A stretch of DNA of 64,000 bases, taken from assembly GCA_001664505.1 (NCBI GenBank), contig CP011806.1, positions 4,938,551 to 5,002,550 of the forward strand, written 5' to 3'. This DNA comes from Acidobacteria bacterium Mor1. Lineage in GTDB: Bacteria; Acidobacteriota; Polarisedimenticolia; Polarisedimenticolales; Polarisedimenticolaceae. Below are positions 42,374 to 49,300 of this stretch, one piece after another. The position numbers and the translations under genes were made by a program. The notes beneath the pieces are model-generated. The model saw only the letters and a program-made list of their open reading frames with translations, was not told where the DNA came from and ran no database searches. Numbering within the stretch: position 1 is the stretch's first letter; every line of letters begins with the position of its first letter.

Positions 42374-42982
42374 TCAGGCTCGCTCGCCGTCACGAACAGG
42401 GTTCGGCGCCTTGGCGAGACAGGGGTCGTGCCCTGCTGCGTGGATGCCCTCGACCCGGTCGATGACCCGTCCCTTTCCGCGGGCCATGGCGTCACCTGCG
42501 GGGAGCTCGATGAACAGCAGCGCTCCTTCCAGCTTGAGTTGATACCTCGGCAGCGATTGACCGGAGTCTCCCGGCGGCCCTCCGACCCCTTTGCCGCTCG
42601 CATCGAAGATTCCGTTGTGGCAGGGGCAGAAGAAGCGGCTCTTGTCACCTTCCCAGAACACCTGGCAGCCGAGGTGCGGGCAGGTGCTGGAAAGTGCGAT
42701 GAAGTCGTCGACCTCTCCGCTTTCCCGTTGTCGCGCGATGTTGATCGTCTCGCCGGAGGGGCCCTGAAAGATCACTGAATCGCCGGCCTTGAAGCGGTCG
42801 ATCTCGGCGACGAAGGTCCAGCGGGTGTCGCGGGGTTTGGCGGGGTATAGAAAGCGGGCCGCGATCGCAGCGAACCCGCCGTAGGCCCCGGCAAGTCCGA
42901 GCAGCATCGTCAGGCGCGAGCTGAGGTCGAGGAAGCCTCGGCGTTCCTGGCCTGCAGCCGGTTTGGGTTCCTGTTCGCTCAT
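42374..42982 (-). CDS. Rieske [2Fe-2S] iron-sulfur protein
   Basis: About 202 residues. A cytoplasmic N-terminus and one membrane helix (about 24-45, LTMLLGLAGAYGGFAAIAARFL) precede the Rieske fold. Cluster ligands: C101 and H103 in CPHLGC, C119 and H122 in CPCH, with C106/C121 for the disulphide. GPPGDSGQSLPRYQL is the proline loop. GAGG lies close before the ATG at 42982. It is the first gene of the five-gene operon (Rieske - cytochrome b - octahaem cytochrome - napA - napB) and delivers electrons from quinol to the periplasmic partners. The C-terminal ~45 residues are an extra tail. Confidence 0.93.
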   Translation of the reverse strand: MSEQEPKPAAGQERRGFLDLSSRLTMLLGLAGAYGGFAAIAARFLYPAKPRDTRWTFVAEIDRFKAGDSVIFQGPSGETINIARQRESGEVDDFIALSSTCPHLGCQVFWEGDKSRFFCPCHNGIFDASGKGVGGPPGDSGQSLPRYQLKLEGALLFIELPAGDAMARGKGRVIDRVEGIHAAGHDPCLAKAPNPVRDGERA

Positions 42983-43296
42983 GAGGACCTCACGACTGGA
43001 GAGGAAGGCGGTGCAGCTCCGGTGGCAGTCCCGGTGGTGCAGTATCCGGAGAACAAGCACGGTTTGAAATGGCCATAGGGGACCGATTCACTTCTCTATC
43101 GGCCTGACTCGGCACAACGCGCGAGAACAGGCGCTTCGTGGCGCTCCGGAATTCGGGACCGTGGGCATCCGCAATGGACGCCTCAGGCTCCGCCTGCCGC
43201 CGGCCGGGGGCGAAAAGTCGTTTGGCAATCGCGCGAGCGGGGTTAGCCTGGGGTAACGCCGCGCGGGGGGCGGCTCAGACGTATTGGGGGGGAGCG
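42983..43296. other. 314-bp divergent intergenic region
   Basis: No gene that I can support. It separates the Rieske/cytochrome b operon from a divergent lipoprotein gene. A promoter for the latter is at 43222-43249. For the respiratory operon a weak minus-strand pair, TTCAAA then GATACT with 16 bases between, lies around 43052-43081. I found no convincing FNR or NarL-like box. Confidence 0.5.
43222..43249 (+). promoter_or_regulatory. Promoter of the 43297 lipoprotein gene
   Basis: -35 TTGGCA (43222-43227), 16-bp spacer, -10 TAGCCT (43244-43249). The leader would be about 40 bases and ends in a GGGGGGAGCG ribosome-binding site. Confidence 0.45.
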
Positions 43297-44172
43297 ATGA
43301 AATATCTGAAGTTGACTTACTTTTTGTTGTTCGCTGCGGTTCTTTGCACATCCAGCGGCTGCTGGATTTCCAACTACGGCCTGATCACCGACAACAACCA
43401 GATCTCGGATCCCGGTGGACCGCGGGACATCGTGGTGACCAACGGCAAGGCGAAACTGGTCTACGCCTCGCAGTGGGCCACGACCTGGGCCGACGGCACC
43501 GACGAGAACCTCACCTACATCCGCCAGGACGCGTCGGGGGCCCAGACCCTCTACACCCACAACAACTTCTCGGTGGCCGGAGATGCGACCTTCTCCGACG
43601 ACCTGTACTGCTCGCCTGAATGGAAGGGCTGCGCTGCGGCCAAACGGATCGACGAGGATGCGGCCGATCCCTTCGATGATCCCTTCGACTTCTCCTACAT
43701 CGACCATTGCCCCGGTGTGCGGAGTCTCTGCGTGGTGGTTTCCACCGGCCGCTACTACGGGGAGTGCGGCCGGACCAGCGCGTTGAGCCTGCAAGACCGG
43801 CTGTCTCTGTGGAACTACGGCCGTCTCGGCATGCACAGCGGTATGGAGGTGCTGAGCTACGACCTCAATCGCAGCAACATCAGCATCACCCTGGACAACC
43901 GGGCCGGCGTCGTGGCCGACCTGCCGATCAGTGGTACGGCCCAGGGGTGGGTTTCGCTCTCCGGGCGGCGGTCCAAGGTGATGGAGATGAACGATCCGCT
44001 GCTGTCCAACGTGGGCCGTTCCTACGCCGAGTGGCTCGAGCACTACGGCACCGCGTCCACCATCGTGAGCGGCTGTTACAACGGCGTCTGCCGGGACTGG
44101 CACATCGCCGGCAACGACGGCAAGTTGACGACGCCCGAGCGGGTGATGGATTGGGTCAACCGCAGGTGGTAG
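43297..44172 (+). CDS. Hypothetical lipoprotein
   Basis: 291 residues. A lipobox (SSGC, lipid Cys at residue 22) marks it as membrane-anchored. The mature part has several Cys (in LYCSPEWKGCAA, DHCPGVRSLC, GECGR, SGCYNGVC) that could form disulphides. It also has an acidic DEDAADPFDDPFDFSYIDHC stretch that could bind cations. I recognise no family. It is transcribed divergently from the Rieske/cytochrome b operon, with a strong purine-rich RBS, and is followed by the small Cys-rich protein gene. Confidence 0.65.
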   Translation: MKYLKLTYFLLFAAVLCTSSGCWISNYGLITDNNQISDPGGPRDIVVTNGKAKLVYASQWATTWADGTDENLTYIRQDASGAQTLYTHNNFSVAGDATFSDDLYCSPEWKGCAAAKRIDEDAADPFDDPFDFSYIDHCPGVRSLCVVVSTGRYYGECGRTSALSLQDRLSLWNYGRLGMHSGMEVLSYDLNRSNISITLDNRAGVVADLPISGTAQGWVSLSGRRSKVMEMNDPLLSNVGRSYAEWLEHYGTASTIVSGCYNGVCRDWHIAGNDGKLTTPERVMDWVNRRW

Positions 44173-44306
44173 CGGCGCAACGATGAAGGGGCTGCGTCCT
44201 GGGGGTGAAACACAACCCCTCGCGTGTGCTCGATACCGTGCACCGCAGGCGGGACAGTTTCCGGCGCTGATTCATGGATCGCGCCGAATCGATAGCTAAT
44301 CGGAGT

Positions 44307-44322
44307 AGGCATCGCAATTGCA
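44307..44322 (+). promoter_or_regulatory. Sigma-54-type promoter
   Basis: AGGCAT, five bases, then TTGCA: GG (44308-44309) and GC (44320-44321) are ten bases apart. The -12 half is perfect and the -24 half has two deviations. Start near 44333, about 30 bases before the ATG at 44363. Confidence 0.45.
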
Positions 44323-44362
44323 CCTCTGGGTGGGCAACCCTTTTCACCTTAGGAGGTGCCGC

Positions 44363-44785
44363 ATGTTGAAGAAGACTCTGTGGATTGCCGCGATCTTGTT
44401 GCTCTGTTCCGGCCCGGCGTTCGCCGGTGAGATGCAAGAACGCCAGACCTGCAATGCGACTCCGAACCAGCTGAGCGCCGCGGCGGAAGAAGCCGCCAAG
44501 GACCTGGAAGCCTGGGCCAAGGAGCGCGGTCTGAGGCTGCTGGACTCTCTCGAGCTCCAGGACAAGTCGCTTACCACCTGCCCCTTCGTCGCCTGCAGCA
44601 ACCCGAGCTGCAACATCACCCTGAGCTGCAGCGGTTTGCAGGACACCGGCCTGAGCTCCTGCAGCTTCGGCAACAACAACGTCGGTTGCGGGCCGGGCAA
44701 GACCATCTGGATCAACAACTGCGCGTGCAACGACGCTCTCGGCGGCGCGTGCGGGAGTGCGACCACCCAGATCGTCTGTCAGTAG
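44363..44785 (+). CDS. Small secreted Cys-rich protein
   Basis: 140 residues. The start at ATG 44363 is fixed by TAGGAGGTG, one of the strongest Shine-Dalgarno sequences in the window, suggesting high expression. A signal peptide ends AFA at residue 21. The mature protein begins with a helical stretch (NQLSAAAEEAAKDLEAWAKERG) and then carries ten more Cys after the first in QTC, eleven in all, in a compact Ser/Asn/Gly-rich tail. This looks like a disulphide-knotted extracellular domain. No family recognised; toxin, adhesin or structural roles are all open. A sigma-54-type promoter lies upstream and a hairpin terminator downstream. Confidence 0.7.
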   Translation: MLKKTLWIAAILLLCSGPAFAGEMQERQTCNATPNQLSAAAEEAAKDLEAWAKERGLRLLDSLELQDKSLTTCPFVACSNPSCNITLSCSGLQDTGLSSCSFGNNNVGCGPGKTIWINNCACNDALGGACGSATTQIVCQ

Positions 44786-44811
44786 GGTTCCGAAGAGTCG
44801 ACGCCAACGGT

Positions 44812-44841
44812 CGGGGCGGGTGCTCCAGGGCGTCCGCCCCG
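44812..44841. terminator. Hairpin between convergent genes
   Basis: CGGGGCGG (44812-44819) pairs with CCGCCCCG (44834-44841); three T follow on the plus strand (CTTT). Confidence 0.55.
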
Positions 44842-44852
44842 CTTTGCGTGAC

Positions 44853-46040
44853 TCAGTTCTCCTCGGCCGCGCGTCGGCGCAGACGGTCGAGGCGGTCCTT
44901 GTAGGTCGGGAGATTCGGATCCGACGAGGCGCTGCCCATGGTGACCGCCTGCTGGAATAGCGCCACGGCCTGCTCGAGCTTGCCCTCTTCCTCGAGCGCC
45001 CAACCCAGGCAGAAACGCGCGTAGGCCGAACGCGGGTAGCGCTCGACGCTCTGGGTGAGGATGTTCGCGCCCTTGGCGGGATCACCCAACATCATGGTGC
45101 GGAGGCCGAGGGTGTTGATCGTGGACTCCGGGACCGGGATCTCGTAGCCGTAGCGACGAGAGAGGCCGGCGAAGTGGGTGTCGAAGCCCTCGAGGCCCTG
45201 CTTCTGCAGGTCCGCCGGTGTGCGCCAGCCATCGAAGATCGCTCTCAGGCCACGGTGTACCCCGGGCATGAACGTCGAGCCGTGGTCGTCCTCGGTGAAC
45301 TCTCGGTGGGACCAGCGAAGATGCTTCGGAGCGTCCTGCTTCAAGCGGGCGATCAGCCGGTGATAGGTCTCGAGCGACTCGCCGGTCTCGTCCGCCTTGC
45401 TGAGAAACAAAAACTCGTTCGACCCGCCGGCCTCTCGCTCGAGGAACGATTCGAAGCTGCCGATGATCGCGGCGTTGTCCCAGTGGGTGCTGGGGGAGAT
45501 GGCGATGTAGCCGTCGAAACCCGCCGGGGCGTTGAACAGGGTGTGCAGGGTGAACAGGCCACCCAGGGAGCGTCCGACCAGGATACGGAAGGGGGCGGTG
45601 GGGTAGTTGGCCTCGATGTGCGGCGCCAGCTCGCGGGTGAGGAACTCCCCGTAGCGGTCGGCGCCGCCGGAGTCGGCGATGAAACGCTGCATGTGCGCCG
45701 GAGAGTCGGGGCTCTTCCAGGCAGGCGCCAGATCCCGGGTGCGGGCGGTGTGTTCGACGCCGACCAGGATCGCCGGGGGCATCAGGTCTTCGTGGGCCAG
45801 CAGTCGAAGCACCGCAGAGGTGTAGTGGAACAGATCCTCGCCGCCGAGCAGGTACACCACCGGGTAGCTCCCCGAGTCCGGGTCGAAGCCACCGGGTAGA
45901 GCCACACGGTAGGGGCGATCCTCGTCCAGCAGTTTCGATCGCAGGGAGTCGGTTTCGCCGATAGCAACCGGTGCCGCCGAGGTCGTGGTGCCGAGGAGTG
46001 CGGTGACGGCCAGCGCGATGGCGAGGCACGAGTGCTTCAT
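44853..46040 (-). CDS. Secreted esterase (EsD-like alpha/beta hydrolase) with TPR tail
   Basis: 395 residues with a signal peptide. The alpha/beta-hydrolase part shows YRVALPGGFDP...YPVVYLLGGE, the nucleophile elbow GRSLGG (Ser) and the late EDDHGSTF containing the likely catalytic His, the esterase D/Fes-like pattern seen in putative siderophore or acyl esterases. The last ~90 residues are TPR-like (NILTQSVERYPRSAYARFCLGWALEEEGKLEQAVALFQQAV). GGAGG precedes the ATG. It lies 25 bases downstream of the haem-toroid gene on the same strand, separated by a hairpin. Substrate unknown. Confidence 0.8.
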   Translation of the reverse strand: MKHSCLAIALAVTALLGTTTSAAPVAIGETDSLRSKLLDEDRPYRVALPGGFDPDSGSYPVVYLLGGEDLFHYTSAVLRLLAHEDLMPPAILVGVEHTARTRDLAPAWKSPDSPAHMQRFIADSGGADRYGEFLTRELAPHIEANYPTAPFRILVGRSLGGLFTLHTLFNAPAGFDGYIAISPSTHWDNAAIIGSFESFLEREAGGSNEFLFLSKADETGESLETYHRLIARLKQDAPKHLRWSHREFTEDDHGSTFMPGVHRGLRAIFDGWRTPADLQKQGLEGFDTHFAGLSRRYGYEIPVPESTINTLGLRTMMLGDPAKGANILTQSVERYPRSAYARFCLGWALEEEGKLEQAVALFQQAVTMGSASSDPNLPTYKDRLDRLRRRAAEEN

Positions 46041-46049
46041 GGGTCCTCC

Positions 46050-46069
46050 GTAGCGGCCGGGGCCGCTAC
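46050..46069 (-). other. Intercistronic hairpin
   Basis: GTAGCGGCC and GGCCGCTAC are perfect 9-base arms around GG. The hairpin covers the stop codon of the upstream gene and ends ten bases before the esterase start. It could be an attenuating or mRNA-stabilising structure. Confidence 0.45.
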
Positions 46070-47457
46070 CAGAGTACCAGCGTGCCGGTGAGCGCGTCTC
46101 CTTCGGTTTTGCGTTCGAAGTGCTCCCCCTGGAAGCGGCCGGCGACGAATCGGCCGCGGAACAGGTAGGTCACATCGCGCTCGGTGTGCAGCACCTCACC
46201 CTCGAAGGGGCCCTCGGTCAGATTGCCGGCGGCCGATCCGGCGAAGGTGTAGGGCGTTCCCTGAAAGTCGAAATGGAAGGTGACCGACCAGCGATTTGCG
46301 CCTGCGGCCGTGAAGATCGCCTCGACCGGCTTTTCCGGTTCCGCGCCGGCGGCCTCGGGAGTGCCGGCGAAGTAGCGTCCGTGAAAGGTGTGCCGTGCGC
46401 CGGAAGCCGGAGCACCCGTCGCTGCGCCGCCGTCCGCGTCCGCTTCGGCACTCAACGAACGGGACAGGCCGATCGCGGCCCAGGCGGTGCCCCAGTAGCG
46501 GTAGATGTAGTCCTTGCCCTCGTTGGGCTCGTGGCTGGTTTCCATGCTCGGCGTGGGCCAGGTGCCGTCGGGCAGCTGAGACTCCAGCAGGAACTCCCGG
46601 GCAGCTTCGATCACCTCGGTCTCGCCACTTGCGGACAGCGCGTAGAGCGCCTGCCCGGTGTTGAAGGCGTTGCTCGGTGAATCGCTGTGCCAGCCCCAGC
46701 CGCCGTCGCCGTTCTGCGCGGCGAGGAGGAGCGTCCCGGCCTCGCTCACCGATTCACGGCCCAACACCGATTCGAGCGCGTAGCGGGCGGTCATCCATTC
46801 GATGGTCGGGTCGGCGCCGAGCTCCGGGTCCGGCTCCTCGAGCCGTTCGACGCCGAGGGAGCGTTCCCGGCGCAGCCGTTCGTCTCCGGTATCCAGCGCG
46901 CTCAGGGCGAGCAGGGTCCACATCGCGTTCACCGCGTCCGACTCGGCGATCGAGCGGTTCTGGGTGCGGAACTGACCGCCGGTTCGCCACCACCCGTCGG
47001 TGTCGTTGAGCGCGTGGATCAGCGTGGCTCGCAGCGGTTCGTTGGCGTCGTCCCGTGATGCCGGCCGGCCGGCAAGCAATGGTCCCGCGCTGAGTACGTG
47101 GGCTTTCTCCGGCCGGGTGAGGAACTCGAAGGCTGCCTTCTCCAGCGTGGCGATGCGGGCCCCGTCTCCGTGGACGCCCGCCCGCCCGGCTTCGCGGTGG
47201 CTCCAGACGGCGAAGCCGACGTGGTGGCAGGAGACGCAGCCGTTGCCCCCCTGGATCGGAAGAGCCCCTGCGAGCCAATCGCTTCCATGCTGTTCGAGCC
47301 AGGGCAGGCTGCGGGCGATGGCTTCGCGCACCGGGTCGTCGGCCGCCGGGGCGGCCTCGATTGCGGGCTCGACAGCCGGGCAGGGCGCGGGTATCCAAAT
47401 AGCTACAAACAGAGCCAGCGCCACGCTCAGGGCCTGAATGGAACGACCGATGCTCAC
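46066..47457 (-). CDS. Secreted alpha/alpha-toroid (terpene cyclase/prenyltransferase-like) protein with a c-type haem motif
   Basis: 463 residues starting at a GTG, with an N-terminal signal peptide. CVSCHHVG near residue 74 is a c-type haem site. The middle consists of toroid repeats like those of squalene cyclases and alpha-macroglobulin-type domains (LLLAAQNGDGGWGWHSD, FLLESQLPDGTWPTP, YIYRYWGTAWAAIGLSRSL). It lacks the DxDD acid motif of real cyclases, so enzymatic cyclisation is unlikely. The final ~130 residues are a beta domain (YLFRGRFVAGRFQGEHFERK). It looks like a periplasmic redox-tagged binding protein. The esterase gene follows on the same strand. Confidence 0.75.
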   Translation of the reverse strand: MSIGRSIQALSVALALFVAIWIPAPCPAVEPAIEAAPAADDPVREAIARSLPWLEQHGSDWLAGALPIQGGNGCVSCHHVGFAVWSHREAGRAGVHGDGARIATLEKAAFEFLTRPEKAHVLSAGPLLAGRPASRDDANEPLRATLIHALNDTDGWWRTGGQFRTQNRSIAESDAVNAMWTLLALSALDTGDERLRRERSLGVERLEEPDPELGADPTIEWMTARYALESVLGRESVSEAGTLLLAAQNGDGGWGWHSDSPSNAFNTGQALYALSASGETEVIEAAREFLLESQLPDGTWPTPSMETSHEPNEGKDYIYRYWGTAWAAIGLSRSLSAEADADGGAATGAPASGARHTFHGRYFAGTPEAAGAEPEKPVEAIFTAAGANRWSVTFHFDFQGTPYTFAGSAAGNLTEGPFEGEVLHTERDVTYLFRGRFVAGRFQGEHFERKTEGDALTGTLVLW

Positions 47458-47503
47458 CCGGCGAACGTACCACCAACCAGTGCCCGCGCCCTCGAAATCG
47501 ACG

Positions 47504-47509
47504 TATACT
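47504..47509 (+). promoter_or_regulatory. -10 box of the 47527 operon
   Basis: TATACT, a near-consensus -10, lies 18 bases before the ATG at 47527. The -35 region at the expected distance is weak. Confidence 0.35.
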
Positions 47510-47526
47510 TCGGCTCGGGGGGAAGC

Positions 47527-48027
47527 ATGTCTGCACGCCGGCTGTGTCTCGCAGCGATCATTCTGTTCGCGGTCTTGCTGCCGGCCTACGCCTCACAGTC
47601 CACCTCCGCGAGCTTCGTTCTCCATCAATCGACGGTCAACTCCGGCGGCGACGAATCCGCTTCGGCCTCGTTCGTGCTGACCGGTTCCGTCGGCCAGGAG
47701 ACCGCCGTCGGCGCGTCTTCCGCCGGCACCAGCTACGTGCTGCAGTCCGGCTTCTGGAGCTTCGCCGGTTCAGGGCTCGTTCCGGTTGTCCTTGCCGTGG
47801 ACCGCAACGACGTGACCCCCGAGAACCTCGATCTGAACTGGTCGGGCAACAACCCGCCGTATTCGATCTACCGGTCGGCCGACTGCGGGGACGTGCTGTC
47901 CTCGCTTTTCGATTCGACGCCGGCAAATGACTACGAGGACATCGCGCCCCTGGCGTCGTCCCTGGAATGTTTCAACGTCCTGGCGACGGCGCCGGGACCC
48001 GCCCCGCCCCCTGGGAGCCTGCCATGA
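47527..48027 (+). CDS. Secreted protein with SASFVL-type repeat and truncated FN3-like tail
   Basis: 166 residues with a signal peptide ending AYA. Two copies of a short unit built on SASFVL (SASFVLHQSTVNSGG and SASFVLTGSVGQ) lead to the phrase YVLQSGFWS. This combination recurs in secreted proteins of Acidobacteria and Deltaproteobacteria. The rest is a shortened FN3-like segment (LDLNWSGNNPPYSIYRSADCG). Its ATG follows GGGGGGAAGC, and its stop overlaps the next start (ATGA). It is the first gene of an operon running to 52350. Likely a surface or secreted structural component. Confidence 0.7.
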   Translation: MSARRLCLAAIILFAVLLPAYASQSTSASFVLHQSTVNSGGDESASASFVLTGSVGQETAVGASSAGTSYVLQSGFWSFAGSGLVPVVLAVDRNDVTPENLDLNWSGNNPPYSIYRSADCGDVLSSLFDSTPANDYEDIAPLASSLECFNVLATAPGPAPPPGSLP

Positions 48028-49292
48028 GCCTTCGCAGTTTCTTCGTCGCCGGGCTGATCGCCCTCGTCGCCGGTTCGGCCCTTGCGGCCGTGCCTACGGT
48101 GATGAACTACCAGGGGCGGCTGACCGACAACTCGCCGCAACAGAACCCGCTCGACACCACGGTCTCGATCGAGTTCCATCTCTACGATTCGGCGATGGGT
48201 TCCGACGTGCTGTGGAGCGAAACCTGGCCGTCGGTTCAGGTGGTCGACGGAATCTTCAGCGTGTTGCTCGGTTCCAACGGCAGCCCGATCCCGCCCACGG
48301 TGTTCAGTCAGGAGAATCGCTACCTCGAGCTGATCATCAACGGTGAGACGTTGGCGCCGCGACAGCGTCTCGGCGCCGTCGGCTACGCCTTCGAGGCGGA
48401 GCGGCTGGCTCTGGCCTGCAACGAAGGGGAGACCCTGCAGCGCATCGGTGACGAGTGGGTCTGTGCCGACGTCAACGTCTGTCCCCAGGGATCGATGATC
48501 GGGTGCTACACCGGCCCCACCGGCACCGTCAACGTCGGCGCCTGCAAGGCGGGGGCGGCCCAGTGCCTGCCTGACGGCAGCAGCTACGGGCCCTGCTCCG
48601 GCGACGTGCTGCCCACGACCGAGGTCTGCTTCAACGGCATCGACGAAGATTGTGACGGTACCCCGGACAACGGCTGCGCCTGCCCCGACGGGCTGACCAA
48701 CTGCGGCGGCGTCTGCGTCGATACCCTCTCGGATTCCGACAACTGCTTCTCCTGCGGAAACGATTGCGATCTCGGCACGTTCTGTCAGAACGGTACCTGC
48801 ACCACCGGCGCGATCTACGGCGGTATGGTCAGCAATCCCGCGGACCCGGCCCAGCCGGGACCGGGCATCCCCTCGGTCTGGGAGTACGGCGGATCGATCG
48901 GCACGTCGGCGGGCGACCTGATGTGCCAGCAGATCGGCGCCGATCACGCCTGCCGTCACGAAGAGGTGCTGGCCGCCGAAAGCCGCGGCGAGCTCCAGCA
49001 GGTTTTGCAGATGAACGGCCAGACCTTCTGGCTCAACCGTACAGTGCTCACGGCTCAGGTCGGAGGTCAGGATTCGCCGCCGGGAGCCGGCGGCCGCTGC
49101 AATGACTGGACCTACACGACGGCGCACATCTCCGACGGTGAGTACTCCCGGGTCGAGAACGCCCGCTTCGAGCACTTCTTCGACCAGGACACCACCTTCA
49201 GCGGAAACTCCGCCGACGGCCATGCCGGAAGCGGCCCTGACGACGGCGGAGATTGCGGCGGACCCCTGCGCGCCATCCTGTGCTGCAACTGA
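48024..49292 (+). CDS. Secreted protein with MopE-like metal-binding motifs
   Basis: 422 residues. A signal peptide is followed by an N-terminal domain opening VPTVMNYQGRLTDN, seen at the head of many secreted and fibre-like proteins. A Cys-rich region then contains CNGIDEDCDGTPDNGC, the MopE-type putative metal-binding motif, and the paired TNCGGVCVDTLSDSDNCFSCGNDC unit. The C-terminal ~150 residues (ending GPLRAILCCN) form a separate Cys-containing domain. MopE of methanotrophs binds copper; whether this protein does is not known. Translationally coupled to the upstream gene. Confidence 0.75.
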   Translation: MSLRSFFVAGLIALVAGSALAAVPTVMNYQGRLTDNSPQQNPLDTTVSIEFHLYDSAMGSDVLWSETWPSVQVVDGIFSVLLGSNGSPIPPTVFSQENRYLELIINGETLAPRQRLGAVGYAFEAERLALACNEGETLQRIGDEWVCADVNVCPQGSMIGCYTGPTGTVNVGACKAGAAQCLPDGSSYGPCSGDVLPTTEVCFNGIDEDCDGTPDNGCACPDGLTNCGGVCVDTLSDSDNCFSCGNDCDLGTFCQNGTCTTGAIYGGMVSNPADPAQPGPGIPSVWEYGGSIGTSAGDLMCQQIGADHACRHEEVLAAESRGELQQVLQMNGQTFWLNRTVLTAQVGGQDSPPGAGGRCNDWTYTTAHISDGEYSRVENARFEHFFDQDTTFSGNSADGHAGSGPDDGGDCGGPLRAILCCN

Positions 49293-49300
49293 TCGAGTCG

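Noticed and set aside
43221-43240. Possible sigma-54 element before the 43297 lipoprotein gene
   Set aside because: GG and GC are not separated by ten bases; the site fits a normal -35/-10 promoter better.
46066-47457. Genuine squalene/terpene cyclase
   Set aside because: Toroid repeats are present, but the catalytic DxDD motif is not, and the protein is exported and has a haem site.
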